NCBI GenBank assembly: GCA_030698225.1
Contig: JAUYNR010000012.1
Span: 33,067 to 97,066 of the forward strand
Direction of reading: 5' to 3'
DNA from: Oxalobacteraceae bacterium
GTDB taxonomy: Bacteria > Pseudomonadota > Gammaproteobacteria > Burkholderiales > Burkholderiaceae_D
DNA: 64,000 nt
Each line of letters starts with the position of its first letter. Within the stretch, counting starts at the first letter, position 1. Below, one piece after another: positions 9,171 through 18,819 of the stretch. Position numbers and translations under genes: made by a program. The notes beneath the pieces were generated by a model. It saw only the letters and a list, made by a program, of their open reading frames with translations, was not told where the DNA came from and searched no databases.

Positions 9171-10454
9171 TCATAGCGCCGCCACAGGAACTGCCAGAAA
9201 CGCGTCGAGCGCGCGGCGCAGCAGGTGCTCGGCCTCTTCGATCTGCGCATCCGAGACGATCAATGCCGGCAGCAGCCGCACCACATCGGGACCGGCGATC
9301 AGCAGCATCAGCCCTTGCTCTTCGGCGATTCTGGTGATCTCCTTGGCGCGTCCGCGATATTGCTCCGACAACACCATGCCCAGCATCAGGCCGCTGCCGC
9401 GCACTTCGGAAAAGACCGCCGGATAGTCGGCGATGATCGCTTGCAGCGCGGCGACCAGGTTCTGCGCCGCTTGCCGGACCCGGGCCAGGAATTCCGGCGC
9501 CTGGATCGTTTCCAGCACTTTCAAAGCCACCGTCGCTGCCAGCGGATTGCCGCCGTAAGTGGTGCCGTGGGTGCCGACCACAAACGTGGCCGCGATCGCG
9601 TCGGTGGTCAGCATCGCGCCGACCGGATAGCCGTTGCCGAGCGCCTTGGCCGAAGTCAGGATATCGGGCGTGACGCCATACCCCATGTAAGCAAACAGGG
9701 TGCCGGTGCGGCCCATCCCGCATTGCACTTCGTCGAAAATCAGCAGTGCGTGGTGCTGGTCGCACAAATCGCGCAGCGCCTGCAGATATTCCTTGGTGGC
9801 CGGCAGCACGCCGCCCTCGCCCTGCACCGGCTCGACCACCAGCGCGCAGACATCGTCGCCGATCGCGGCGCGCGCCGCCTCGATGTCGTTGAATGGAATG
9901 TGCGTAAGCTGCTGCGGCAGCGGGCCGAAGCCTTCGGTGTATTTGGGCTGGCCGCCGACCGACACCGTAAACAGCGTGCGGCCGTGGAAGGAATTGGTGC
10001 AGGAAACGATGCGCGACTTGGTCGGGCCGAAATGCTTGCTCGCATGCTTGCGGGCCAGCTTGAATGCGGCTTCATTGGCTTCCGCGCCGGAGTTGCAGAA
10101 AAATGCGCGTTCGGCGAACGTCGCCTGCGTCAGCGCGGTGGCAAGACGCAGCACCGGCTCGTTGGTATACGCGTTGCTGACGTGCCACAGCGCCTTGGCT
10201 TGCGCGCACAGCGCTTCGACCAGGCCGGGATGCGCATGGCCCAGGCTGGTGACGGCGATCCCGGCGGTGAAATCGAGATAGCGATTGCCATCCTGATCCC
10301 ACACTTCCAGGCCGGCACCGCGCACCGGCACCAGCGCGCTCGGCGCATAGGTCGGCACCATCACCGCATCGAAGGTATTTCTGTTGACGGCAATCGGCGC
10401 CGAGATTGGCATTGCTGCGCCGGACTGCATGCTGGTCGATTCATTCATATTCAC
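9171..10454 (-). CDS. astC: Succinylornithine/acetylornithine aminotransferase
   Basis: Third AST step: PLP-dependent transamination of N2-succinylornithine with 2-oxoglutarate (AstC/AruC), often also active on acetylornithine. Class III aminotransferase motifs are clear: DFTAGIAVTSLGHAHPGL, NSGAEANEAAFKLARKH, FDEVQCGMGRTGT and the PLP lysine in TSAKALGNGYPVGAM. The start is uncertain: GTG 10454 has GGGAG five bases before it and is preferred; ATG 10448 and TTG 10466 are alternatives. As first gene of the aruCFGDB run, its context favours the catabolic role. No aruE (succinylglutamate desuccinylase) is found in the window. Confidence 0.92.
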   Translation of the reverse strand: MNMNESTSMQSGAAMPISAPIAVNRNTFDAVMVPTYAPSALVPVRGAGLEVWDQDGNRYLDFTAGIAVTSLGHAHPGLVEALCAQAKALWHVSNAYTNEPVLRLATALTQATFAERAFFCNSGAEANEAAFKLARKHASKHFGPTKSRIVSCTNSFHGRTLFTVSVGGQPKYTEGFGPLPQQLTHIPFNDIEAARAAIGDDVCALVVEPVQGEGGVLPATKEYLQALRDLCDQHHALLIFDEVQCGMGRTGTLFAYMGYGVTPDILTSAKALGNGYPVGAMLTTDAIAATFVVGTHGTTYGGNPLAATVALKVLETIQAPEFLARVRQAAQNLVAALQAIIADYPAVFSEVRGSGLMLGMVLSEQYRGRAKEITRIAEEQGLMLLIAGPDVVRLLPALIVSDAQIEEAEHLLRRALDAFLAVPVAAL

Positions 10455-10595
10455 TTTGGCTCCCAAATCATCCTGAAGATGGTGCCATTGTAAAAAGACC
10501 GGCGTTAAAACTCTTTTGAAACTGCGACGGGAAATATCATAATCCGACGTCTTGCTGGTTTGTGCTTGAAATCCATTAATTGCAACAACCTTTGC

Positions 10596-11099
10596 TCAGG
10601 ATGCCAAAGCAACTATTTGCCTCGCATCAGCCTTGTCCTCCAACCCAACATGCTCCAATATCTCCGCAGACAGAAACCTTCCGTGTGCATCGTGCTGCAC
10701 CACCATTCGCCGTGCAGCACTTAAACCGATCATTGTTGCGGTCGCTACTTGCGCGAAAATGGCCAGTTCTGCCACTTCCGTCGGTAACGGACGAGTACGC
10801 CGCTGGACGTCACGGAATCGGATGAATTCAGTTCTTGCCCAAGCCAACAAACCGCCACCCAGGACTGCAATCACACTCAGATAAACAACGAACAGGTGCG
10901 ACATCTCCTCCATTTTGTGACTTGATCTGTCTTGAATGTAGTCGCTGTAGGCGTCAAACCCGAGTGCCCACATGCACAGCGTAATGAGCGGCATCCATAG
11001 GTAGACCCACACGACCCAAAAAAATGCGGTGACAAACGCCCAACCTACCCTGCTTGACCTTGGAGCAAGCGATGGCTTCTCAAAAATTAAATTTTTCAT
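10596..11099 (-). CDS. pgaD: Poly-N-acetylglucosamine synthase subunit PgaD
   Basis: Small 167-residue inner-membrane protein with two hydrophobic segments (AFFWVVWVYLWMPLITLCMWALG near residues 25-47, and SHLFVVYLSVIAVLGGGLLAWA near 65-88) and a soluble C-terminal tail. In Escherichia coli PgaD partners the glycosyltransferase PgaC and together they bind c-di-GMP. Sequence identity within PgaD proteins is low, so the call rests on size, topology and its place 32 bases downstream of pgaC. Confidence 0.85.
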   Translation of the reverse strand: MKNLIFEKPSLAPRSSRVGWAFVTAFFWVVWVYLWMPLITLCMWALGFDAYSDYIQDRSSHKMEEMSHLFVVYLSVIAVLGGGLLAWARTEFIRFRDVQRRTRPLPTEVAELAIFAQVATATMIGLSAARRMVVQHDAHGRFLSAEILEHVGLEDKADARQIVALAS

Positions 11100-11131
11100 A
11101 TATCAACTATTCAGGCGTAGAAGCATATGCT

Positions 11132-12472
11132 CTAACGCTCCAAATCCTTTCCATTGATTTTTATCATGGGCGTGGCAACCCGGATCGCCAAATCGTTTTT
11201 GGCTATGATCGGGATTACCGCTGCCGGACTGCGCAAGCCGCGATCCGGGCTGACCCAGACCGCACGCTTGCCGCGCCTGCGGGCCAGTACTTTGGGCAGC
11301 GCCCAGATCGTGGTGCACATATTGAGCATCCAGTAGGCGAGCGGATACCAGATCATCCAAAAATAATGACGAAAAATTCTATGGTCGTAGCGACGATCCA
11401 GAAACATGCTGATCATGATCTGCAGCAGACAGGTGGTGCCGATCAGGACACCGTGCCAGCCCGGCACAATCGTGATTTGCCAGCGCAATGGCAGCTCGAC
11501 AAACAAACCAACTGACCAAAGCAGGAATACCAGGGCCATTGAATAGGCCCAGAAAACCGAAATCATATATTCTGCATAAATGAGCCACATGCGACGCATG
11601 CGCCACGCGCACAAAGTGTTGGCAAATTTAAGAGTGACCTGGATACCACCCATGGCCCAGCGCAGACGCTGCTTCCATAATCCGGCCAGGGTTTCCGGCA
11701 TCAAAATCCAGCACAATGCGCGCGGTTCGAAGCGCACATCCCAGTGATTGGTCTGTAATTTCCAACTGATGTCGATGTCTTCGGTCAACATGTCGGGACT
11801 CCAGAAACCGATTTGCAGCAGTGCCCGTCGGCGAAACATCGCCACCACGCCCGAGACCGTAAACACCCGGCCGTAAATGCGCTGCGTGCGCTTGATCAAA
11901 CCGATGATCGATGAAAATTCACCCACCTGCAAACGCCCCAGCAGTGTGGAACGGGTGCGGATACGCGGATTGCCAGTCACGGCGCCGACCCGATGACCTG
12001 CTTCAAAATGCTTCAGCATCCATGGGATAACGTCTCGATCCAGGATGGCATCACCATCTATGCATAACAAGAATTCACCATTTGCGATCAACGCTGCGGT
12101 ATTCATGGCAACCGCCTTGCCCTGATTTTTCTCTTGATGGATCACGCGCAATGTCGGATAGCTCGCCATCAGGTCATCCAGAATGGCGCCAGTTTTATCC
12201 TTGCTGCCGTCATTGACGCATATAATTTCTAAACTCGGATAATTCAGTTTCGACAACGCATCAACGACTTCACGAATGTTTTCTTCCTCGTTAAAGCACG
12301 GCACGACAATCGACACCAGCGGGGTTGCCTTCAGCTGCGCCAAAGGGTCTTTGATACGCAGACTCTTACGTTCGTAACGCAAATAATAGGTGATGCCACC
12401 GATCATCCATACGTACGCCATGAACAGCGGATAGTAAAATATAAAGTCGAATAAGAGCAGGTCGAGGTTCAT
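11132..12472 (-). CDS. pgaC: Poly-beta-1,6-N-acetyl-D-glucosamine synthase
   Basis: Processive family 2 glycosyltransferase (446 residues) that polymerises UDP-GlcNAc into PGA at the inner membrane. The N-terminal segment is a membrane helix pair. The catalytic domain follows: VSIVVPCFNEEENI, CVNDGSKD, CIDGDAILDRDV, TEDIDISWKL (the DxD/TED acidic residues) and the QxxRW-type motif WKQRLRWAMGG. C-terminal helices complete the translocation channel. It starts three bases after the pgaB stop. Confidence 0.95.
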   Translation of the reverse strand: MNLDLLLFDFIFYYPLFMAYVWMIGGITYYLRYERKSLRIKDPLAQLKATPLVSIVVPCFNEEENIREVVDALSKLNYPSLEIICVNDGSKDKTGAILDDLMASYPTLRVIHQEKNQGKAVAMNTAALIANGEFLLCIDGDAILDRDVIPWMLKHFEAGHRVGAVTGNPRIRTRSTLLGRLQVGEFSSIIGLIKRTQRIYGRVFTVSGVVAMFRRRALLQIGFWSPDMLTEDIDISWKLQTNHWDVRFEPRALCWILMPETLAGLWKQRLRWAMGGIQVTLKFANTLCAWRMRRMWLIYAEYMISVFWAYSMALVFLLWSVGLFVELPLRWQITIVPGWHGVLIGTTCLLQIMISMFLDRRYDHRIFRHYFWMIWYPLAYWMLNMCTTIWALPKVLARRRGKRAVWVSPDRGLRSPAAVIPIIAKNDLAIRVATPMIKINGKDLER

Positions 12473-12475
12473 CGC

Positions 12476-14587
12476 TTAGCGCACCAATACATTGGTTTCG
12501 ACCGAAATCACGGGCCTGATTAGCGCCTCTTCCGGCAGTGCTGCATGGAAGTCGTCGGGGTAATAGCCAAAATTGCGGGCTCCCGCCAAATGCAATTGGC
12601 GCAATTGCGCAGCCAGAATTTTGCCTGGAATCGGCTGATTGGTTTTCCAGTCGCGGCTTTGCAATTCAAATACCGTTTTGTTCAATGCGCCAGGGACGGC
12701 TTGTACTTTGCGCATCAATTGATCCAGCCATCTCTCCGTATCCTGCGCGCCTTCCATATACGGCATCGCCATAACTGCAGTGAAATCATAGGTCGTCAAA
12801 AAGCTCGGAAAACTTTGCGCAAGCCACTCCTCGGACGCCGGCTCCAATACCGTCTGTGCATACAAATTGCGCGCTGTAATGAGTGCCGGTTGATATTCAC
12901 GCAGCTTGTCAGCGAGGGTGACGGTAAAAGCATTGATATAGGCGGTCTTTTTGTCCGTCCAGAGACGACGCAACTCGACAGACTTGCGAATTTCCTCGAC
13001 CGAATCAGGCAAGCGCCATTGGTCGCGATAAAATTTCAACGCTACCGGGCTGGCATCCTCATAGTCTGAAAGGGTGGCGTCATCATGGAACAAAATGCCG
13101 TTGAACACGGATGATTTGCCCAGATCTTCATAAATCTCGGTGACGGTATTGCGTACCAATGGATCGAACAGCGACAAGCGATGATAGCGGCCGTGCGAAG
13201 CTGCAGCGGGCGCACCCGGCATCACCTGCACCACGCGATCAGCGGCTGGATGGGCATCCGGCAATTTGAATGCCATCACCGGCATCCATGCATACACTCT
13301 TACGCCGACACGGGTGCTCAGTTGCCACGCTACTCGCGAGAATAAATCGGCGCGAACCGGCAAATGACGGTTCGAAAAATACATCGCATCGGCCACACCA
13401 TCGCCGTCCGGGTCCGCATAGGCCTGCAGATAAACCGTGGTCGGCTGCAATCTCTTCATGCGGTCGAGCAACCTGGAAAGATTTTTTTCCTGTTGCTGAG
13501 GATCGGCATCGTACACATAGTCCAGATCAACGTGGATGACGCGCTCCAGCGGCGCTACCACGCCCGCATTACCGGCGGGTTCGCGCAACAGCAGCGTCAA
13601 ATCCGCCAGGCGGGTTTCGAAACTGACCAATCCGCGCCGCATCCGCGCCAGCGAGTCGGCCGGCGTATTCGGCCCTGGCTCCAGGTTCATCGTGATCGGC
13701 ATGCCCACTTCAGTTGCCCACTGGGTCGCTGCCAAGTTGTATCTGCCATACGGCCACACCATTGCACGTGGACGCTGGTGCAACTCGCGTTCTATCAGTT
13801 CGGAACTGCGTTGCAAGTCATTCTTGATGCGCGCAGCGTACTCGGCGTCCGATTCATAAGCCGCGTTGTCAGCCGCATTTTGCGGCCGATAATAGCGAGA
13901 AATCGCGGCCGCAATTAAATTGCCTTGCGGGTTGGCCGGGATTCCCTTGTGCATGTCATGCGAATGTGAGGCAACTTCGACCAGACCGGAAGCAACCATG
14001 ACGCGGATCTCATCCCAAGTCGCAAATTGGTCGCGTGGAAGCTGGTTATCGCCAAACGATACCTGGCCACCAGGCGGCGTTTCGATCCAGTCTCCGACAA
14101 TCGCAATGACAGCCGGAAAATTGAACAATTTCAACAAAGGGAACACTTTGGTATAAACGCTCTTGTAGCCATCATCAAAAGTCAGCAGCAGCGCTTTTTC
14201 AGGGAGCCTGGCCCCGCCTGCGCGCGCATCTACGATTTGTTGCAAGCTGACCGGGTGATAATCGTTCTCCTGCAGCCAGTTCAGGTGACGGATAAATTCC
14301 TGCGTTTCGATCGCTGTCGGCTCAGGCTGGGTTGTAAATGACTCTCGCAAATTATCGCGAATGTCGTGATAACACAGCACCCGAAAACTCTGCGCCGGAT
14401 CATCGGCCGCTGCCACTGCAGTTAATCGTGCGCTCAGTGCCGGCGGTGCCAGTGTTTGGGCTGCAACTGTAACGATTGGCAAAAAACCGCCCGGCAACGC
14501 CATCAGCAAGCACAGCAAACCAGCGCGACCATGCGCTTTACACCGCATCAATAAAGCCTTGCACGACAAGAAAAGAGTGCAACTCAT
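12476..14587 (-). CDS. pgaB: PGA N-deacetylase PgaB
   Basis: Two-domain periplasmic enzyme (703 residues) that partially deacetylates PGA before export. The N-terminal half is a polysaccharide deacetylase (CE4): LCYHDI, LLTFDDGYKSVYTKVFPLL and the zinc-ligand motif SHSHDMH. The C-terminal half (from about residue 340) is the glycoside-hydrolase-like PgaB domain with ILFHDDATLSDYEDASPVALKFY. The N-terminus is hydrophobic, but I see no clear lipobox, unlike E. coli PgaB. The ATG overlaps the pgaA stop (ATGA), which supports this start over the internal ATG at 14548. Confidence 0.94.
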   Translation of the reverse strand: MSCTLFLSCKALLMRCKAHGRAGLLCLLMALPGGFLPIVTVAAQTLAPPALSARLTAVAAADDPAQSFRVLCYHDIRDNLRESFTTQPEPTAIETQEFIRHLNWLQENDYHPVSLQQIVDARAGGARLPEKALLLTFDDGYKSVYTKVFPLLKLFNFPAVIAIVGDWIETPPGGQVSFGDNQLPRDQFATWDEIRVMVASGLVEVASHSHDMHKGIPANPQGNLIAAAISRYYRPQNAADNAAYESDAEYAARIKNDLQRSSELIERELHQRPRAMVWPYGRYNLAATQWATEVGMPITMNLEPGPNTPADSLARMRRGLVSFETRLADLTLLLREPAGNAGVVAPLERVIHVDLDYVYDADPQQQEKNLSRLLDRMKRLQPTTVYLQAYADPDGDGVADAMYFSNRHLPVRADLFSRVAWQLSTRVGVRVYAWMPVMAFKLPDAHPAADRVVQVMPGAPAAASHGRYHRLSLFDPLVRNTVTEIYEDLGKSSVFNGILFHDDATLSDYEDASPVALKFYRDQWRLPDSVEEIRKSVELRRLWTDKKTAYINAFTVTLADKLREYQPALITARNLYAQTVLEPASEEWLAQSFPSFLTTYDFTAVMAMPYMEGAQDTERWLDQLMRKVQAVPGALNKTVFELQSRDWKTNQPIPGKILAAQLRQLHLAGARNFGYYPDDFHAALPEEALIRPVISVETNVLVR

Positions 14588-17049
14588 TTGAACCGCCCGG
14601 ATAAATTCAACAACAGATAATTGCGGTATTCGCGGTTGCCGTCATAGGGATGAAAACTGCGCCCAACGCCATAGGTAAATTCCCATGCATCGTCCTGACG
14701 CCATTCGTGTTCATAACGCAGGCCTGCGGCCAATCCACGATCAAAGCCATCTTGCCAATACTGTCCAAGTGCCAAGCCGGCGCGCTGTTTGAAGGAGCGC
14801 TGATAGCGGCGCCAGGTCAGCCATTCGCCTTTGATGTCTAGCTCCAGAACGGCATCGCGGGTGGGATTGAAATAATTGCGGTCACTTTGGCTATTGCGGG
14901 AACTGGAAAATCCCAGGATCGAATCCAGTTTAAATACCGGGCCACTGATCCAGCGTTCCTGCCACCAGATTCTGGCCACGTCGCGCGTATTGCCGTCTGA
15001 AAATTGGGTGCTGGAAAGTTCGCCGCCGGCCTTGCGCGATTCATTCAAGGTCCAGCTCATTCCCAGCTTCAGCCCTTTTGCCGTGACGCCGCCAGCCAGC
15101 GCTGCTGCGGGCAAATCAATGATGTTGGTATCGATCGCAACTTGTGCGCTCCAGGCGTCGGATAAGTCCCAACTGAGTACCAGCGCTACGCCACCGGCAT
15201 GGGCATCATCCAAGGTACGATTGAGCTCGGCTTCCACGCTGAGATCTCGGGCCCGGTAATCCAGCCCGACCCCGAGCCGGGTACGCGATACGTTCTCATT
15301 GCCGGTCTCGCCATCGGCGCGCGTCAGATGGCTCAATACGCGAACATGATCGCCGAGCGAACCGGTTAATGGCTCTGAATAGAGTGCGGCATCTGTCACG
15401 GAGTCGGCGCCACTGCCGGCTGCACCGCGCCCGATCGCACTTTCCACCTTGTATACAGGTCGGTCGTAACTGGCCAGTTTGCGCGCGTAATTCTGTACCG
15501 CCTTATTTTCAGGTTGTTGCAACAATAGTGGCGGCAACACGATCTTGGCTTGTGAAAATTCGTTCAGGGACAACAAGGTTTCACCCCGCCCGATGGCGGC
15601 ATCAAGCGATTTTGGCTGGTCGATTTGCATCAGCGAATATTCATCCAGCGCCGCACGCGGATGTTCGCGCCGCGATTGCAATGCAGCCCAGGCAGAACGG
15701 ATTTCACTATTGAATGGCGCTTGCGCGCGCAATGTACTCAGACGTTTTTCGGCTAGCGCCAAGCGGTCGCTGTACATTTTCAACAATTCACCCAGCACGT
15801 AAACACGCAAATAATCGGGGTTGGCTTTTTCCAGGCCGCGCATGCCTTGGTAGTTGCGTTGCGGCTGACCGGGCAGCAAGCGACTTGCCAGCACCTCGGC
15901 TTCATCATGTTGCTCCGCTTCGCTGTAAGCGTAAATAAGTGAAATCTGTGTGTTCAGCAGCTCGCTCGGGTCTGCAGCACGAATGTCTGTCAAGCCTTCA
16001 AGATACAGATCGCGTGCCGTTTCCGGCTGCTCCAGAGACAAATACGCATCTGCTGCGGCGAGCTTGACATACGAGGGCACGACGACGTTGGCATCGACCA
16101 AAGTGCGGTAAAGCTGCACCGCTTCGCGCATGTATCCACGGTCGCGCAGGGCGATCATGCGATCGAATTTGGTCCGTGGCAGGTCGCCAAACTGGCGTGT
16201 CAGATCGGCATTCTCAGCCAGACCAATATCGATCGTGGTGAACCGCGAGCGCTGGTTTTCCGCCGCCAGTTGTGCTTCGCCAAACCGAATGGTGAGGGCG
16301 GCAGCGGCATAGGCTATTTGATATTTTTCTTCGTCATTGAATGCGCCGGGCTGAAGATTGCCATAGCGCTTGGCAAGATAGGGCATCCCGGCCTGGCCCA
16401 ATGCAAAAACGCGTCCGCGCTGGGCATAGCGAAACGCAGGATTGAATTGCAGGGCTTTTTGATACACGGTGACCGCTTGCAGCCACTCTTTGCGCAATTC
16501 ATGCAGTTCCGCCAAAGCAATCATCATCGGGAAGTCAGCGGCGGTATATTTTTCGACCGTTTCAGGCAAACCGCGCAACGCGTAATCGTAGGCCGGTTGT
16601 ATGCGCTGTTGTCCGATCCACGCATACACCAAACCGGCATGCGCTTCGCTATCGGCCGGCGTTTTAGCAATCAATAAGCGATAGGCAGTTTCTGCATCCT
16701 GATGGCGGCCTGCCATTCTGGCCGCATGGGCGATGGCTTTGAGGGCGTAAGGCGGCGCTTCGGCTTGCACAATTTGCGGGAAGTACAACAGTGCCGCCGG
16801 ATAATCGGCGGCCTTATCCAATACCGCCGCAAGATCGTAGACAAAGCGCAGGTCTTGTGGATAAGCGAGATGCCATGCGCGCAGCTTGTCGATGGCCGGT
16901 CCAAGTTGCGCGTGTTCGCCCCTGGTAGACAGAATGAGCGCATCGTAGTCTGCCTGCGGTACGGCAGCATACGCGCTGCTCAATACGCACAATCCGGCCA
17001 GGATCAACGCACGTATACAGGGCCGAAAGCATAAGCTCGAAATACTCAT
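14584..17049 (-). CDS. pgaA: PGA export outer-membrane porin PgaA
   Basis: 821-residue secretin-like exporter of PGA. A signal peptide (ending SSAYA, about residue 28) is followed by a long helical TPR region (residues about 40-500, e.g. FRYAQRGRVFALGQAG, DAYLSLEQPETARDLYLEGL) and a C-terminal 16-strand-type barrel rich in alternating aromatic residues, ending ...YRNYLLLNLSGRFK with a terminal aromatic-x pattern. It is first in the pgaABCD operon; the 690-base gap upstream must hold its promoter. Confidence 0.94.
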   Translation of the reverse strand: MSISSLCFRPCIRALILAGLCVLSSAYAAVPQADYDALILSTRGEHAQLGPAIDKLRAWHLAYPQDLRFVYDLAAVLDKAADYPAALLYFPQIVQAEAPPYALKAIAHAARMAGRHQDAETAYRLLIAKTPADSEAHAGLVYAWIGQQRIQPAYDYALRGLPETVEKYTAADFPMMIALAELHELRKEWLQAVTVYQKALQFNPAFRYAQRGRVFALGQAGMPYLAKRYGNLQPGAFNDEEKYQIAYAAAALTIRFGEAQLAAENQRSRFTTIDIGLAENADLTRQFGDLPRTKFDRMIALRDRGYMREAVQLYRTLVDANVVVPSYVKLAAADAYLSLEQPETARDLYLEGLTDIRAADPSELLNTQISLIYAYSEAEQHDEAEVLASRLLPGQPQRNYQGMRGLEKANPDYLRVYVLGELLKMYSDRLALAEKRLSTLRAQAPFNSEIRSAWAALQSRREHPRAALDEYSLMQIDQPKSLDAAIGRGETLLSLNEFSQAKIVLPPLLLQQPENKAVQNYARKLASYDRPVYKVESAIGRGAAGSGADSVTDAALYSEPLTGSLGDHVRVLSHLTRADGETGNENVSRTRLGVGLDYRARDLSVEAELNRTLDDAHAGGVALVLSWDLSDAWSAQVAIDTNIIDLPAAALAGGVTAKGLKLGMSWTLNESRKAGGELSSTQFSDGNTRDVARIWWQERWISGPVFKLDSILGFSSSRNSQSDRNYFNPTRDAVLELDIKGEWLTWRRYQRSFKQRAGLALGQYWQDGFDRGLAAGLRYEHEWRQDDAWEFTYGVGRSFHPYDGNREYRNYLLLNLSGRFK

Positions 17050-17477
17050 CCATGTTCAATCAAAATTTGCGGGCGACAGAAACGCTGCGCATTTTAGTCC
17101 AGAACTGTTCTTTATAATAGCCAACACACTTTGTACGGCAGCGATGTAAATCCGGAAAATAATGGCACTCGTATTCAATAAAATGCGACTGTACTGCAAT
17201 ATTTATTGCTTATTTGCATAATACATAATTACTTAAAACACAACAATTATAATATTGCGAAAATGTAACATTCATAGCTCTCATTCGGGAAAATGTCAGA
17301 AATGGCGGCCGAAAGAACCGAAGGCTGCAGTCGGTGCTAATTTTTTGGCTGATTAACAGCAGGTTCGAGCAGGTGCGAAAACGACGATTTTTCGACCCGC
17401 GAGCTGCCACGACCAGAGGACTTCGCTGGCAACGGCTTTGCGATTTTGTGGTTTTATTTCAACACGAAAAATTCAAA

Positions 17478-17527
17478 AAAATCAGCCGCAGGGAAAAGTC
17501 GGAAGACTTTTCCCTGCGGCTGATTTT
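17478..17527. terminator. Perfect 23-bp stem with GGAA tetraloop, likely bidirectional terminator
   Basis: Arms 17478-17500 and 17505-17527 are exact complements, closed by a GGAA (GNRA-type) loop. The plus-strand copy ends in TTTT, and the minus-strand copy ends in a T-run read from the A-run at 17475-17480. The stem is G+C rich in the middle (CAGCCGCAGGG). This could terminate transcription from either direction in the pgaA/regulator gap, although 23 perfect pairs is long for a simple terminator. Confidence 0.65.
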
Positions 17528-17646
17528 CTGATGCGCAGGCCAAGCATAAAAGCCGGCTGCGCCCTATTGCACTTTTTTCAAGCAATGGATTTTAAACACC
17601 AGGCTTTAGTGACTTTGCTTTCGTTTCTTGAACATTACGAAGTTGC

Positions 17647-17694
17647 AACGCATATATTTAAAATACAGGACACTGTATTTTAAATATATGCGTT
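17647..17694. repeat. Perfect 22-bp AT-rich palindrome with 4-base loop
   Basis: Arms 17647-17668 and 17673-17694 are exact complements around the loop GACA. Most of each arm is A/T (ATATTTAAAATAC). The motif AAATATATGCG is repeated once more immediately after (17695-17704). It lies just beyond the 3' end of the AraC-type regulator gene. It may be an mRNA end structure or a protein-binding palindrome. Confidence 0.6.
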
Positions 17695-17739
17695 AAATAT
17701 ATGCGGAAAACATGCAATTTATTGCCATACTCCTTGCTT

Positions 17740-18726
17740 TTACGATTCTGCCGGACCCGGCAGAATGCCGTGGCCGGGCACCAGCTTGCGCTGGCGCTCC
17801 TCGCGCGGGGTGATCCCGAACAGCGCGCCGTAGGCGGTCGAGAAATGCGAGCCGGAGGAGAAGCCGCACATCAGGCCGATCTGGACGATCGAATGATGCG
17901 ACTCCAGCAACAGCTGGCGCGAGCGCTGCAGCCGCAACTCCAGGTAATAACGGGATGGCACCGCGCCCAGGTATTGCTTGAACAGCCGCTCCAGCTGGCG
18001 GCGCGAGATCCCGACCAGGCCGGCGATGTCGTCGGTGGCCAGCGGTTCCTCGATATTGCTTTCCATTAGCGTGACCGCTTCCGACAGTTTCGGCTGCAGC
18101 ACGCCGAAGCGCGCCTGCAGCGCCTGGCGCTGGCGCTCGCTGGCATCGCGGATGCGGTCCACGCACAGCGCCTCCTGAATCTGCGCCTGCAATCTGGCAT
18201 CGAACAGGATGCCGATCAGGCACAGCGCGAAATCGATGCTGGCCGCACCGCCGCAGCAGCTTAGACGATGGCCGTCGAGTTCGAACAAGTTCGGGGTCAG
18301 GATCGCGCGCTCGGCGACATCGCCGGCATCCGCATACAGCGCCCACGGCAATGCGGTGCGCGCCCCATCCATCGCACCGCTGCGCGCCAGCCACAGCACT
18401 GCAGCCCCGACCGCGCCCCAGAGCGGCGCGCGCTGGCAGCGCTCCAGCAGGATCCGGCCCTGCTGCCTGCCCAAACCGCCCAGCGCATCGTCCGACACCA
18501 GCAGGCAGAGTTGCGCGACAGGCCAGGCCGACGCTTGCAACGCGGGTTCCAGCGCCGACTCCAGCGCCATCGATTCAAGCTGCAGGCGCGCCGGGCCCAG
18601 CGCCTTGGCCGCCATCTGCAGCGGCTGCAACAGCCCGGCTAGCGTGAGCGAGGCTTCGCGCTCCGGGCAAATCAGCAGGATGCGTAGCGGCAGGTGATTC
18701 AGGGTGGACAGCGAGGCAAATGACAT
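17740..18726 (-). CDS. GlxA-type AraC family regulator, ArgR-like
   Basis: 328 residues from ATG 18726 (frame open to 18813). The N-terminal domain is a DJ-1/PfpI-like class I amidotransferase fold without an evident catalytic cysteine nucleophile. The C-terminal domain holds two AraC helix-turn-helix motifs: IEEPLATDDIAGLVGISRRQLERLFKQYL and SIVQIGLMCGFSSGSHFSTAYGALFGITPREER. The DNA-binding half strongly resembles, from memory, the Pseudomonas ArgR activator of aruCFGDBE. The aru operon is 7 kb away, so control of arginine catabolism is a reasonable inference. It is divergent from the MlaE-like gene. Confidence 0.85.
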   Translation of the reverse strand: MSFASLSTLNHLPLRILLICPEREASLTLAGLLQPLQMAAKALGPARLQLESMALESALEPALQASAWPVAQLCLLVSDDALGGLGRQQGRILLERCQRAPLWGAVGAAVLWLARSGAMDGARTALPWALYADAGDVAERAILTPNLFELDGHRLSCCGGAASIDFALCLIGILFDARLQAQIQEALCVDRIRDASERQRQALQARFGVLQPKLSEAVTLMESNIEEPLATDDIAGLVGISRRQLERLFKQYLGAVPSRYYLELRLQRSRQLLLESHHSIVQIGLMCGFSSGSHFSTAYGALFGITPREERQRKLVPGHGILPGPAES

Positions 18727-18819
18727 CGGAACAGAATACCCTTTTTCAGTGCGTACCGACAAGCCGGCGGGCCTGGCGGGTATTGGTGCAAACGCTGCAT
18801 TCGCTGCTACCATGGCGGC

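Larger units (their letters stand above)
17050..17739. other. Long AT-rich intergenic region upstream of pgaA
   Basis: About 690 bases without a credible gene; short frames here lack domains and ribosome sites. The region is much richer in A and T than its neighbours (for example around 17200-17260). It contains two perfect long palindromes, listed separately. It must carry the promoter region of pgaABCD and the 3' end of the AraC-type regulator gene. Confidence 0.55.

Noticed and set aside
17334..17531. Small plus-strand frame upstream of pgaA
   Set aside because: It runs through the perfect palindrome and has no ribosome site or domain.
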